64,000 nucleotides of DNA, from assembly GCF_018128965.1 (NCBI RefSeq), contig NZ_JAAEDH010000025.1, positions 1 through 64,000 on the forward strand, written 5' to 3'. Source of the stretch: Plastoroseomonas arctica (GTDB lineage: Bacteria; Pseudomonadota; Alphaproteobacteria; Acetobacterales; Acetobacteraceae). Under the pieces are notes generated by a model that saw only the letters and a list, made by a program, of their open reading frames with translations, was not told where the DNA came from and did no database searches. How positions within the stretch are numbered: position 1 is the stretch's first letter; every line of letters starts with the position of its first letter. Shown here in pieces: positions 1 through 7,797 of this stretch. A program made the translations under genes and the position numbers.

Positions 1-1
1 G

Positions 2-796
2 CTGCCGGCACGCGGCACGGCGCCCAGCGCACCGCGCCCGCCGTCACGCGCCCGGCGCCCGCGCTCGACACGCGAGGGCACGCTCTCCGCCAGCCTGCCC
101 TGGCTTCGCGCCAGCGGCGCATTGCTGGAAACCGCCTCCGGCCAGCCGGTGATACTCCGCGGCCTCTCCGCCACACCCGCCGACCCACCCGGCGCGGCGC
201 TCGGGCTGCTGCGCCGCGCCGGGATCGGCACCGGTGCCGCCTGCATCTGGGTGGACCTGATCGCGCGCCCGGAGATCACCGCGGACAGCCCAGCGCTCGA
301 CGCCGCCATCGCATGCCACGCGGAGACCGGTGCCTACACCGTGCTCCACACCGACGCCCCGCTGACGCTCGCCTCCCGCTACGCGGATGAGCCCGCGGTG
401 CTGTTCTCGCTCGCCGGCAACGCTGCCGCGCTGCCCGCCCTTCTCGCCGCGCTGCGCGCCGTGCATCCGCGCGCGCTGGTGCTGGTGCCGGCCACCGCCG
501 ATGTCCTGCCCGGCACCGTGCTGCGCTGGGACCTCGCCGATGGGCTGCCCGCGCGCATCGCGCCAACGCCGCACCAGCCCATGCTGATCGCGGGCTGGCA
601 GCCGATGCGCACCTCCGCCTTCGGCAATGAACGGCTGATGCAGCTCTGCGGCCGCGCCGGCATCTCCTGGATCGCGGCCGACGCCGCGCCGTGGATGCGC
701 ATCCATCGCGGCGTCGAGGATTGGAGCCGCGCGGCGCATGCGGTGCTGCGCGCCCTGGTGATCAGCGCCGGCTTTGTGGCACCCGGCATGGCGTAG
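2..796 (+). CDS. GH5-like TIM-barrel protein, 5' end outside window
   Basis: The frame is open from the window edge, so the start lies upstream and 264 codons are visible. Around visible residues 30-55 the protein reads like the start of a family 5 glycoside hydrolase domain: a phrase equivalent to 'LRASG..L.TASGQPVILRGLS'. The rest alternates short hydrophobic strands and Ala-rich helices as in a TIM barrel. I cannot place the catalytic Glu of the family (no clear NEP motif), so a degenerate, non-catalytic barrel is possible. It ends 47 bases before a gene trio on the same strand and may be co-transcribed with it. The GH5 link is inference from one motif and overall composition. Confidence 0.5.
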   Translation: MPARGTAPSAPRPPSRARRPRSTREGTLSASLPWLRASGALLETASGQPVILRGLSATPADPPGAALGLLRRAGIGTGAACIWVDLIARPEITADSPALDAAIACHAETGAYTVLHTDAPLTLASRYADEPAVLFSLAGNAAALPALLAALRAVHPRALVLVPATADVLPGTVLRWDLADGLPARIAPTPHQPMLIAGWQPMRTSAFGNERLMQLCGRAGISWIAADAAPWMRIHRGVEDWSRAAHAVLRALVISAGFVAPGMA

Positions 797-843
797 CGCC
801 CGGCGCCGATGGTGGCGTCAGGCGAGGAAGAGGGGATCGGACC

Positions 844-1428
844 ATGGCCATCGGCCAGGAACTGCTGGATATCCCGTTCGCCGACATGGTGCGCAACCTC
901 GCCGCCGCCGTCGCCGAGGGGCAGCTCTCGCTCGACCAGTCGTCAATGGCGACGCTGCAATTCCTGGCCGACGAGGCGAACGGTATCGCCATCATCCCCG
1001 AGATCATCGAGACCATCGCGCCGGCCAAGCTCAACACCACCGCCAACGGCCAGCCGGTCGAGATCGACACGGTGAGTGTCACCTCGGTGCCGTCCCCGCC
1101 AGTCAAGATGACGCTGCTCCAGGCCGGCATCGTGCCGACCTTCTACCAGTTCACCGAGGCGAGCATCGAGGTAAAGCTGTCCATCTCGATGAAGCGAACC
1201 GGCCCGCAGGAGACCAACGCCCGCCCCGGCTTCGTCAACCGCACCGTCATGGCATTCGGCTCACCGGTGAATTTCCGCTCCGCCAACACCTTCTCCTACA
1301 CCGCCGAGGGATCGTCCGTGCTGCGCGTGACGATGAAGCCGGTGCCGCCACCGGTGCGGCTGCTGCCCGACATCGTGAGCGTCAACGCCACGCTCACGCC
1401 GCCCAGCGTCACCCGCACCACCCGATAG
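844..1428 (+). CDS. DUF2589-like protein 1 of a three-gene module
   Basis: A 194-residue protein with no signal peptide or membrane segment. An amphipathic helical N-terminus (about 10-60) is followed by a beta-rich C-terminal half: 'LLQAGIVPTFYQFTEASIEV' then KLSISMK, and later 'AEGSSVLRVTMKPVPP'. This arrangement recalls the DUF2589 family (helix, then a P-x-x-x-[IFV]-x-E-x-x-[IV]-x-[FVK] strand), whose function is not known to me. The start is the ATG after a purine-rich GAGGAAGAGGGG stretch. The next gene follows after 13 bases and shares both C-terminal motifs, so the two are probably paralogues. The family link is inference by eye. Confidence 0.7.
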   Translation: MAIGQELLDIPFADMVRNLAAAVAEGQLSLDQSSMATLQFLADEANGIAIIPEIIETIAPAKLNTTANGQPVEIDTVSVTSVPSPPVKMTLLQAGIVPTFYQFTEASIEVKLSISMKRTGPQETNARPGFVNRTVMAFGSPVNFRSANTFSYTAEGSSVLRVTMKPVPPPVRLLPDIVSVNATLTPPSVTRTTR

Positions 1429-1441
1429 GAGACGCCGCGCC

Positions 1442-1816
1442 ATGGCCAACGAGGTCGACTTCGCCGAGATCCTGATCACCCCGGCAGCCACCATGATCCG
1501 CGAGATCGGCGCGAGCGTGGCGGCCGCGCAGCAGGCGCTCGACCAGGGCAGCATCGCCGCCCAGGCGGCGCTGCGCGCACAAGCACCAGAGCTCGAAGCC
1601 GCCGGCTACCAGGTCACCTGGTACCAGATCCCCGAGGCGCAGGTGGAAATGAAGGTCGCCGTGCACTTCGAGAAGAAGACCACCGATGCGCCGTTGCGGA
1701 TGTACCTCACGCCGTTCAACGCGAAGTATCGCACCGGGCTCGACTTCGCCGCCGAGGGCACCAGCACGCTCAAGCTCAGGATCGTCCCGGTGCCGCCGGT
1801 GACGCGGCCGGAATAG
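1442..1816 (+). CDS. DUF2589-like protein 2 of a three-gene module
   Basis: A 124-residue cytoplasmic-looking protein. An Ala/Gln-rich helix (about 8-55) is followed by 'YQVTWYQIPEAQVEMKVAVH' and then 'AEGTSTLKLRIVPVPP'. Both segments match the preceding protein position for position (PTFYQFTEASIEVKLSIS; AEGSSVLRVTMKPVPP), which points to a tandem duplication followed by divergence; this copy is about 70 residues shorter. An AGGAG motif lies about 11 bases before the ATG. The third gene begins 15 bases after the stop, so the three very likely form one operon. Function unknown. Confidence 0.7.
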   Translation: MANEVDFAEILITPAATMIREIGASVAAAQQALDQGSIAAQAALRAQAPELEAAGYQVTWYQIPEAQVEMKVAVHFEKKTTDAPLRMYLTPFNAKYRTGLDFAAEGTSTLKLRIVPVPPVTRPE

Positions 1817-1831
1817 GCAAGGAGGCAGATC

Positions 1832-2395
1832 ATGCCCGTCACCACGACCTTCACCGTCGACCGCGTCACCGACACCCAGCTGCGCGACGCGGCCTTCGTG
1901 CGCGGCAAGTTCGACGAGGCGACCCGCGCCGTCGCCGACCGCGACCGCGAACTCACCACGCTGAACACCCAGGTCGCCACGCTCGCCACGCGCAACACCC
2001 AGCTCGAGGCCAGCACCAAGACCCAGACAGCGGAGCTGCAGCAGGTGCGCGAATCCCTCGCCTCGGCGCTGTCGCGCAACCAGGCGCTGAGCGACCGCAT
2101 CACCGCGCTCGAAACCACCACCCCGAAGATCGCGGTGGAGAGCCTGGTCACGCGCTTCAAGGCCGACGTGGACAAGATCAACCGCGAGGTGCGCGCCAAC
2201 CCCGGCCTCGCAGGCATGCTCGTCGACAGCGTCGAGGTCGAGATCAAGGGCGGACTCGATGTCTCCGACGGCGTCGCGATCACCCAGCTGCCCGCCGGCG
2301 CACTGACCGCCGGCAACGCGAGCACGCTGCGCTTCAATCTCCGGCCCGGCCCGGTGTTGCGCATCGTCGACGAGGAGAACGATACGCGACGCTGA
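1832..2395 (+). CDS. Coiled-coil protein 3 of the three-gene module
   Basis: A 187-residue protein preceded by an ideal AAGGAGG ribosome binding site. Residues about 25-95 are a charged heptad-like coiled coil (repeated L-x-x-x-x-x-x-L with many Gln, Thr and Glu). The C-terminal third has the architecture of its two neighbours: 'LVDSVEVEIKGGLDV' corresponds to their E-A-x-[IV]-E-[VM]-K strand, and 'GNASTLRFNLRPGPV' to their closing S-[TV]-L-[KR]-x-x-[IML]-x-P-x-P strand. So all three end in the same predicted beta unit but differ in the N-terminal helical part. No signal peptide and no enzyme motif is visible. Confidence 0.7.
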   Translation: MPVTTTFTVDRVTDTQLRDAAFVRGKFDEATRAVADRDRELTTLNTQVATLATRNTQLEASTKTQTAELQQVRESLASALSRNQALSDRITALETTTPKIAVESLVTRFKADVDKINREVRANPGLAGMLVDSVEVEIKGGLDVSDGVAITQLPAGALTAGNASTLRFNLRPGPVLRIVDEENDTRR

Positions 2396-2440
2396 CCGCC
2401 CCCGCTTTCGCCCAAGGCATGGCCAGGCTACCGTCCCGCC

Positions 2441-2896
2441 ATGCCCCTCATCGATGCGCTCGCGCCCTACTATCTCTGGACGAAATCACTGCACCTGATC
2501 GCGGTCTTCGCCTGGATGGCGGGGCTGTTCTACCTGCCGCGCCTCTATGTCTATCATTCCCAGGTCGCGGCCGGCACACCCCAATCCGACCTCTTCATCA
2601 CCATGGAACGCCGCCTGCTGCGCGCCATCATGAACCCCGCGATGATCGCCGCCTGGATCCTCGGCATCGTCCTCATCCTCACGCCAGGCGCGGTCGATTG
2701 GCACGCCGGCTGGTGGCACACGAAACTGCTCGGCGTGCTGGCCATGACCGCCTTCCACGGCCACCTCGCCGTCGCACGCAAAGCCTTCGCCGATGGGAAC
2801 CGCCCCCACACCGAACGCTACTGGCGCGCGATGAACGAAGCACCGACCCTGTTGCTGGTGTTGATCGTGGTCATGGTGATCGTGAAGCCGTTCTAG
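2441..2896 (+). CDS. hemJ: HemJ-type protoporphyrinogen IX oxidase
   Basis: A 151-residue membrane protein with four predicted membrane spans (about 12-32, 57-80, 87-105 and 130-149). HemJ oxidises protoporphyrinogen IX to protoporphyrin IX late in haem synthesis and is the usual enzyme where HemG and HemY are missing. The sequence shows the expected early His in the first span (W-x-K-x-L-H), a conserved Tyr-rich loop after it (FYLPRLYVYH), and a W-W-H-x-K-L segment before the third span. Length matches the family (about 140-150). A double hairpin follows the stop codon by roughly a dozen bases. Function is established for the family; the assignment here is by sequence. Confidence 0.88.
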   Translation: MPLIDALAPYYLWTKSLHLIAVFAWMAGLFYLPRLYVYHSQVAAGTPQSDLFITMERRLLRAIMNPAMIAAWILGIVLILTPGAVDWHAGWWHTKLLGVLAMTAFHGHLAVARKAFADGNRPHTERYWRAMNEAPTLLLVLIVVMVIVKPF

Positions 2897-2907
2897 GCAA
2901 GCCAGGC

Positions 2908-2961
2908 GGGGGGCTCCGCCCCCTCGACCCCCGCCGGGGATCGCGCCGATCCCCGGGCCCC
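2908..2961 (+). repeat. GC double-hairpin element, copy G1 (probable terminator)
   Basis: A 6-bp GGGGGC stem (2909-2914/2918-2923) is followed by tcGACCCCC and a perfect 10-bp stem (2934-2943/2947-2956) that ends in GCCCC. It starts 12 bases after hemJ. The same plan, hairpin, then GACCCC, then hairpin, then ACCCC, recurs at 4726 and, inverted, at 3133. No T-tract follows. Confidence 0.7.
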
Positions 2962-3009
2962 TGCGTGTGTTGGTCCTCGGTTTGGGAGGGCTGTGTTTCA
3001 TCGACGTGC

Positions 3010-3084
3010 GCCGGGGTTGGGAGGGGGCGCATCGCGCGAGCTCCCGTGCAGCTGGTGCTCCAGGCGCCCCCTCCCAACCCCGGC
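3010..3084. repeat. Perfect 20-bp inverted repeat with 35-base loop
   Basis: Bases 3010-3029 and 3065-3084 are exact reverse complements, rich in G on the left and C on the right. A second palindrome (3082-3100, 8-bp stem, TTC loop) overlaps the right arm by three bases. The structure sits between the convergent ends of hemJ and ppx. Confidence 0.85.
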
Positions 3085-3132
3085 TCGCCTTCGGCGAGCC
3101 TCAGCCCCCTCCCAATTCAAGAACCAACAGAT

Positions 3133-3184
3133 GGAGGTCCAGGATCGACACGATCCTGGCGGGGTCCAGGGGCAGAGCCCCTGG
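3133..3184 (-). repeat. GC double-hairpin element, copy G3 (probable ppx terminator)
   Basis: Read on the minus strand, an 8-bp stem (3184-3177/3173-3166, TCT loop) is followed by ACCCCGC, then a 9-bp stem (3159-3151/3147-3139, TGT loop) followed by ACCTCC. It begins 10 bases past the ppx stop, the right place and orientation for a terminator. Confidence 0.65.
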
Positions 3185-3194
3185 CCTTGCATGC

Positions 3195-4715
3195 CTACAC
3201 GGCCTCGCGCACCTCGACCTCGGCCTCCGCGCCCATGGCGGCGGCCAGGGCTTCGACCCTTCGCATCACAGATTCGCCGGCGAACACGCCGCCGCCTTCG
3301 CGCAGTCGCAGCCTCACGCGGCTGCCGTCGCGTTTGACGCTGGTGCCGTCGAGCAGGGCGGTGGTGCCGCCGGAGAGCGTGTAGGCCAGGCGCAGGGCGG
3401 CGCCGAGGATTTCGGCGCGGCGGACGGTTCGGACGTCGAGCAGGACGCGGCCCATCTGCAGGTAGGGTGCGTCGGGTTCGGCTTCGTAGCGCAGGGCGAC
3501 GACCATCGCGAGGAAGGCGCGCGCGTGGTGGTCGAGCCCGACGCCGGGTTGGCGGAGGACGCGGAGGAAGCTTTGTTCGGCGCGGTAGTCGGGGTGGTCA
3601 TGGCTGCCGATGTCGGAGACCCAGCAGGCGGCGCCACGCAATGCCGCCTCGGCCTCGGTTTCCTCGGGGAACAGGGCGGCGGTCCATTCGGTGAGTGCGA
3701 GTGGCAGGCGCAGGTCGCGGCCGAAGCTGGCGGCGAGTTCCCGCGCGGCGGCCTGCAGCGGTGGTTCCCGGCGCACCTCGTCGTCGAGCAGGCTGGCGTA
3801 CCAGCCTTCGCGCAGGCCATTGGCGGAGAACACCACGCGCGTGGCGCCGGTTGCGCGCAGCAGGCGGCGCAGCACCACGGCGGCGAAGGGCAGGTCGGCC
3901 AGGCGCTTGGCCGGCGCGCCGGCCATGCGTTCGAGCGTGCGGCGCGTGGCGGCGGTGACGACGCCGGCGAGGTCGCGCGCTTCCTCACGCTTCAGGCCGT
4001 AATGGTGGACGATGAACAGCGGGTAGGCGGTCTGCGCGATGTGCATGCGTGCCAGGGCGCGGAAGGCACCGCCGACGAGGTAGAGATCGCGGCCCTCGCC
4101 TTTCTTGAGCCAGCCGACGCCGCTGAGTTCCTTCTCGACCACGGCGCGGGCGCGCACCACGTCGTTGTTGGCACGCTCAGCGAGGCGGATGGCGCCGATC
4201 GGCAGGCTCGCGACGTGGCCGACGCGCCCGTGGCGTAGCTCGACCAGCTCCAGCGATCCGCCGCCGAGGTCCCCGAGCACGCCGTCAGCCTCGGGGAAGC
4301 CCAGCAGCAAGCCGTCGGCGGAAAGCCGCGCTTCCTCGTCGCCGGCAAGCACGCGGATCGGCACGTCGGGCATTCGCTCCTGCAGAGCGGTGACGAAGGC
4401 GGCGCCGTTCTCGGCATCGCGCACCGCGGCGGTCGCGAGCACCTGCAGCGGGTCGGCGGCCATGGCTGTGGCGACGGCGTGGTAGCGCAGCATGATGGTC
4501 AGCGCCTGCTCGATCGCCTCCGGATTCAGCTGTCCGGTGGATTGCAGGCCGCGCCCGAGGCCGAGGACGGCTTTTTCGTTGAAGATCGCGACCGGGTTGC
4601 GGGCGCGGCCCTCGAAGATGACCAGACGCACGGAGTTGGAGCCGAGATCGACGACGCCGCATCGTTCATGCGTGCGCGGGGCGAACTCGATTGCGCGGTG
4701 CTTCTTGGCTGCCAT
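3195..4715 (-). CDS. ppx: Ppx/GppA exopolyphosphatase
   Basis: A 506-residue protein of the sugar kinase/Hsp70/actin fold. It releases orthophosphate from polyphosphate ends or hydrolyses pppGpp. The N-terminal phosphate-1 loop 'GVVDLGSNSVRLVIFEG' is at about 21-37, and the second glycine-rich signature 'GVLGDLGGGSLELVEL' is at about 145-160. The C-terminal part (about 330 on) matches the helical HD-like region of long Ppx proteins. The ATG at 4715 puts the family motif at the usual distance; an in-frame upstream ATG at 4781 would run through the repeat in the intergenic gap. It lies 85 bases downstream of ppk1, so synthesis and breakdown of polyphosphate are encoded together. Confidence 0.93.
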   Translation of the reverse strand: MAAKKHRAIEFAPRTHERCGVVDLGSNSVRLVIFEGRARNPVAIFNEKAVLGLGRGLQSTGQLNPEAIEQALTIMLRYHAVATAMAADPLQVLATAAVRDAENGAAFVTALQERMPDVPIRVLAGDEEARLSADGLLLGFPEADGVLGDLGGGSLELVELRHGRVGHVASLPIGAIRLAERANNDVVRARAVVEKELSGVGWLKKGEGRDLYLVGGAFRALARMHIAQTAYPLFIVHHYGLKREEARDLAGVVTAATRRTLERMAGAPAKRLADLPFAAVVLRRLLRATGATRVVFSANGLREGWYASLLDDEVRREPPLQAAARELAASFGRDLRLPLALTEWTAALFPEETEAEAALRGAACWVSDIGSHDHPDYRAEQSFLRVLRQPGVGLDHHARAFLAMVVALRYEAEPDAPYLQMGRVLLDVRTVRRAEILGAALRLAYTLSGGTTALLDGTSVKRDGSRVRLRLREGGGVFAGESVMRRVEALAAAMGAEAEVEVREAV

Positions 4716-4725
4716 TAGAAGCGCT

Positions 4726-4780
4726 CGGGGGCGCTGCCCCCGGACCCCCGCTGGGGTATGGAGGCATACCCCAGACCCCA
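4726..4780 (+). repeat. GC double-hairpin element, copy G2
   Basis: A 7-bp stem CGGGGGC/GCCCCCG (4726-4732/4736-4742) is followed by GACCCCCG, then a perfect 10-bp stem (4751-4760/4765-4774) and ACCCCA. It fills the gap between ppk1 and ppx. Its orientation is opposite to both genes, so it may alter the ppk1:ppx transcript ratio rather than end transcription. Confidence 0.65.
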
Positions 4781-4800
4781 CTCAACGAAAGAACCGGGCA

Positions 4801-6990
4801 TCAATCCTGGGCGATGCGGTCTTGGCGGCTGCGCTTGCCGGCGGCCACGCGCGGGGGCCGGCTGAGTGCGCTGCCGCGGCCCGAGAGCGACGGGTTGATC
4901 ATGAAATACTGGTGCGCGGAGACCGGGCTGGCGCCCTCCGGCGTGCGGATATAGGCGCCGTCTCTGCCGAGGTCCCAGCTCTGCATCGTATCCTTCAGGT
5001 TCACCACCATGATCTGGTCCAGCACCTGAGCGTGCACGGTGGCGTTCTCGATCGGCACCAGGGTCTCCACGCGCCAGTCCATGTTCCGTGCCATCCAGTC
5101 GGCCGAGGAGATATAGACCTTGGCGCGACGGTTGGGCAGCTTGCCGCCATTGCCGAAGGCATAGACGCGGCTGTGCTCGAGGAAGCGGCCGACGATCGAC
5201 TTCACGCGGATATTGGTGCTGAGGCCCGGCACACCCGGGCGCAGGCAGCAGATGCCGCGGATCACGCACTCCACCTGCACGCCGGCCTGCGAGGCGCGGT
5301 ACAGCGCATCGATCAGCTGCTCGTCGACCAGGCTGTTCATCTTGAGCCAGATCGCGCCGGGCTTGCCCTCGCGGGCAATGGCCGTCTCGCGCTCGATCAG
5401 GGCGAGCAGGGTCGGGCGGATCGTGAGCGGGGAGAAGGCCAGCGCCTGCATCGTATCCGGTCGCGCATAGCCGGTCATGTAGTTGAACAGCTTCTGCGCG
5501 TCGCGTGTCAGCGCCGCGTCGGTCGTGAAGAAGGAGAGGTCGGTGTAGATCTTCGCGGTGAACGGGTGGTAGTTGCCGGTGCCGAAATGCGCGTAACTGC
5601 GCAGCGCATTGCCCTCTCGCCGCACCACCAGCGAGACCTTGGCGTGGGTCTTCAGCTCGACGAAGCCATAGACGACTTGGACGCCCGCGCTTTCCAGCTC
5701 GCGCGCGAGGGCGATGTTGCGCTCCTCGTCGAAGCGCGCCTTCAGCTCGACCATGGCGGTGACGGACTTGCCCGCCTCCGCCGCCTCGATCAGCGCCTTG
5801 GCGATCGGGCTGTTGCGCGTCGTGCGGTACAGCGTCTGCTTGATCGCGACCACGTTGGGGTCGTGCGCCGCCTGGCGGAGGAACTGCACCACCACGTCGA
5901 AGCTCTCATAGGGGTGGTGGACGACGATGTCCTTGGCGCGGATGGCCGCGAAGCAGTCGCCGCCGAAATCGAGGATGCGTTCGGGGAAGCGTGGCGTGTA
6001 GGGCGTGAACAGCAGATCGGGCCGGTCGTCGACGATCATCTGCGTGATATCGCCCACGCCCAACAGGCCATCGACGACGAAGAGGTTGCCGCGCTCGGCA
6101 TCCAGCTCCTCGGCGACGAAGGCGACAACGTCAGGCGGCGTCTCGGCGGTGACGGAGACGCGGATGGCCTTGCCGCGGCGACGGCGCTTGAGCGCGCTCT
6201 CGTAGCTGCGCACCAGGTCCTCAGCCTCTTCGGCGAATTCCACGTCGGTATCGCGGATCAGGCGGAACTGGCCCTGCTCGGCGGATAGGAAGCCGGGAAA
6301 CAGCCGGTCCAGGAACAGGCCGATCACATCCTCCAGGATGAGGAAGCGGATCGCCGGCTGGCCGCGCGTCGCGTCCGCTGAGGCATCGGGCGGCAGGCGG
6401 ATGAAGCGGTCCACCTGGGAGGGCAGCGGCAGAAGCGCGCGCATCACGCCGCCATCCTCCTCGCGCACCAGCTTGAACACCAGGCACAGCGCGAGGTTTG
6501 CGATGAAGGGAAAGGGGTGCGCGGGATCGACGGCGAGCGGCGTGAGGACCGGGAAGATGCGGTCCATGAAATAGTCCTGCAGCCAGGCCTTGTCGGCCTC
6601 GCTCACCTCCTCGGGCTGCACCAGCGCGACGCCGGCGGTGCGCAGCAGGGCACTGAGCTCGACCCAGCTGCGCTGCTGCTCGTGGATCAGCTTGCCCGCC
6701 TCGTCATGGATGGCGGCGAGCTGCTGGCCAGGGGTGCGGCCATCGGGCGAGACGTGGGAGATGCCGGCGCGCTCCTGCCCGATCAGGCCGGCGACGCGCA
6801 CCGAATAGAATTCGTCGAGGTTGGAGGCGGAGATGGCGACGAAGCGCAGCCGCTCCAGCAGCGGGTGGTGCGGGTTCGCCGCCTCCTCAAGGACGCGGGA
6901 ATTGAACGCCAGCCAGGAGAGCTCGCGGTTGATGAACCGGTCCGGGCTGTCGGCGGCGATCGCGGGAGCGATCTCGGTCTGAGCGTCCAT
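4801..6990 (-). CDS. ppk1: Polyphosphate kinase 1
   Basis: A 729-residue protein, close to the usual PPK1 length. It reversibly transfers the gamma phosphate of ATP to polyphosphate through a phosphohistidine. The N-terminal '[20 protein letters not shown]' signature (18-37) is intact. '[13 protein letters not shown]' carries the probable autophosphorylated His449, and 'HFGTGNYH' (468-475) follows. The C-terminal domain ends in a family-typical segment naming the two-helix tail. Hda lies 32 bases upstream and ppx downstream on the same strand, so the three may be transcribed together. Nothing is truncated. Confidence 0.96.
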   Translation of the reverse strand: MDAQTEIAPAIAADSPDRFINRELSWLAFNSRVLEEAANPHHPLLERLRFVAISASNLDEFYSVRVAGLIGQERAGISHVSPDGRTPGQQLAAIHDEAGKLIHEQQRSWVELSALLRTAGVALVQPEEVSEADKAWLQDYFMDRIFPVLTPLAVDPAHPFPFIANLALCLVFKLVREEDGGVMRALLPLPSQVDRFIRLPPDASADATRGQPAIRFLILEDVIGLFLDRLFPGFLSAEQGQFRLIRDTDVEFAEEAEDLVRSYESALKRRRRGKAIRVSVTAETPPDVVAFVAEELDAERGNLFVVDGLLGVGDITQMIVDDRPDLLFTPYTPRFPERILDFGGDCFAAIRAKDIVVHHPYESFDVVVQFLRQAAHDPNVVAIKQTLYRTTRNSPIAKALIEAAEAGKSVTAMVELKARFDEERNIALARELESAGVQVVYGFVELKTHAKVSLVVRREGNALRSYAHFGTGNYHPFTAKIYTDLSFFTTDAALTRDAQKLFNYMTGYARPDTMQALAFSPLTIRPTLLALIERETAIAREGKPGAIWLKMNSLVDEQLIDALYRASQAGVQVECVIRGICCLRPGVPGLSTNIRVKSIVGRFLEHSRVYAFGNGGKLPNRRAKVYISSADWMARNMDWRVETLVPIENATVHAQVLDQIMVVNLKDTMQSWDLGRDGAYIRTPEGASPVSAHQYFMINPSLSGRGSALSRPPRVAAGKRSRQDRIAQD

Positions 6991-7022
6991 GGTGGGGTTC
7001 TTTCTCCCAAATCGGGCGCAAG

Positions 7023-7763
7023 CTACAGCAGGGGGGGGTCGTCGCGCGAGGCGTCGGCGGTCGATTCCTCCAAAGCTTCATCTGTGGCGGGAAACCCCTG
7101 GCATCCCGACAGTGCGCGGCGTACGAGCGGCCTGGTGACGGCGCCGCCCTCGGCCAGGGCCAGACGATCGATCCGCGCCACCGCCTCGCCCAGCGCCGCA
7201 GCCGAGCGCGGCAGCAGGCGCAGCAGCCAGCCCTGCAGGTCGGCGGCAACCAGCACCTGCCGGTCGGCGAAGAGCTTGGCGAGCAGCGCTTCCAGCAGCG
7301 CGTCCGAGGGCGCCCCGATCCCGGCCGCCGCCGTGGCGCGCAGGCGCGAGGCGAGGTCGGGCAGCGCCACGGTCCAGCGCGCGGGTGCCGTGCGGCCGGC
7401 CATCAGCAGCGTCACCGCGCGCTCGCCGCAGAGATTGATCAGGTGGAACAGCGCGGCCTCGTCCTCGACGCAGTCGGCGTCATCGAGCACAAGCCCAACG
7501 CCCGAAACCTCGGGCAGGCCGCGCAGCGTGGTGGCTTCTGCGCGCGCCCAGCCGCGCTCGCCGGCGATGGCGGCGAGCATGTGCGACTTGCCCACGCCGG
7601 GTGGACCGAACACGCAGAAGCGCCCGCTGGGCCAGGAATCGGGCCGGTCGAGCCAGGCCAGTGCCTCGCGGTTCGAGGCGTCCTCGACGAGATCGGCGCG
7701 CGCGCGCGACGGCGTCGGCGGCAGGGCAAGGGTGAGCTGGCGTCCGGAGGCCTGACGGGTCAT
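7023..7763 (-). CDS. hdaA: DnaA-related Hda/HdaA-type protein
   Basis: A 246-residue DnaA-like AAA+ protein without a clear DNA-binding domain IV. Known relatives bind the beta clamp and promote ATP hydrolysis on DnaA, preventing over-initiation. The N-terminus 'RQLTLALPP' has the clamp-binding QL-[ST]-L-x-L form. Walker A is '[11 protein letters not shown]' (about 63-73) and the Walker B-like segment is '[12 protein letters not shown]'. The ATG at 7763 was chosen because it places the clamp motif at residues 7-12; a longer upstream frame would overlap the exporter gene. Hda next to ppk1 is common in alphaproteobacteria. Confidence 0.88.
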   Translation of the reverse strand: MTRQASGRQLTLALPPTPSRARADLVEDASNREALAWLDRPDSWPSGRFCVFGPPGVGKSHMLAAIAGERGWARAEATTLRGLPEVSGVGLVLDDADCVEDEAALFHLINLCGERAVTLLMAGRTAPARWTVALPDLASRLRATAAAGIGAPSDALLEALLAKLFADRQVLVAADLQGWLLRLLPRSAAALGEAVARIDRLALAEGGAVTRPLVRRALSGCQGFPATDEALEESTADASRDDPPLL

Positions 7764-7797
7764 GGCGCGCGCTGCCCGAGGGCATGGAACACCCTCA

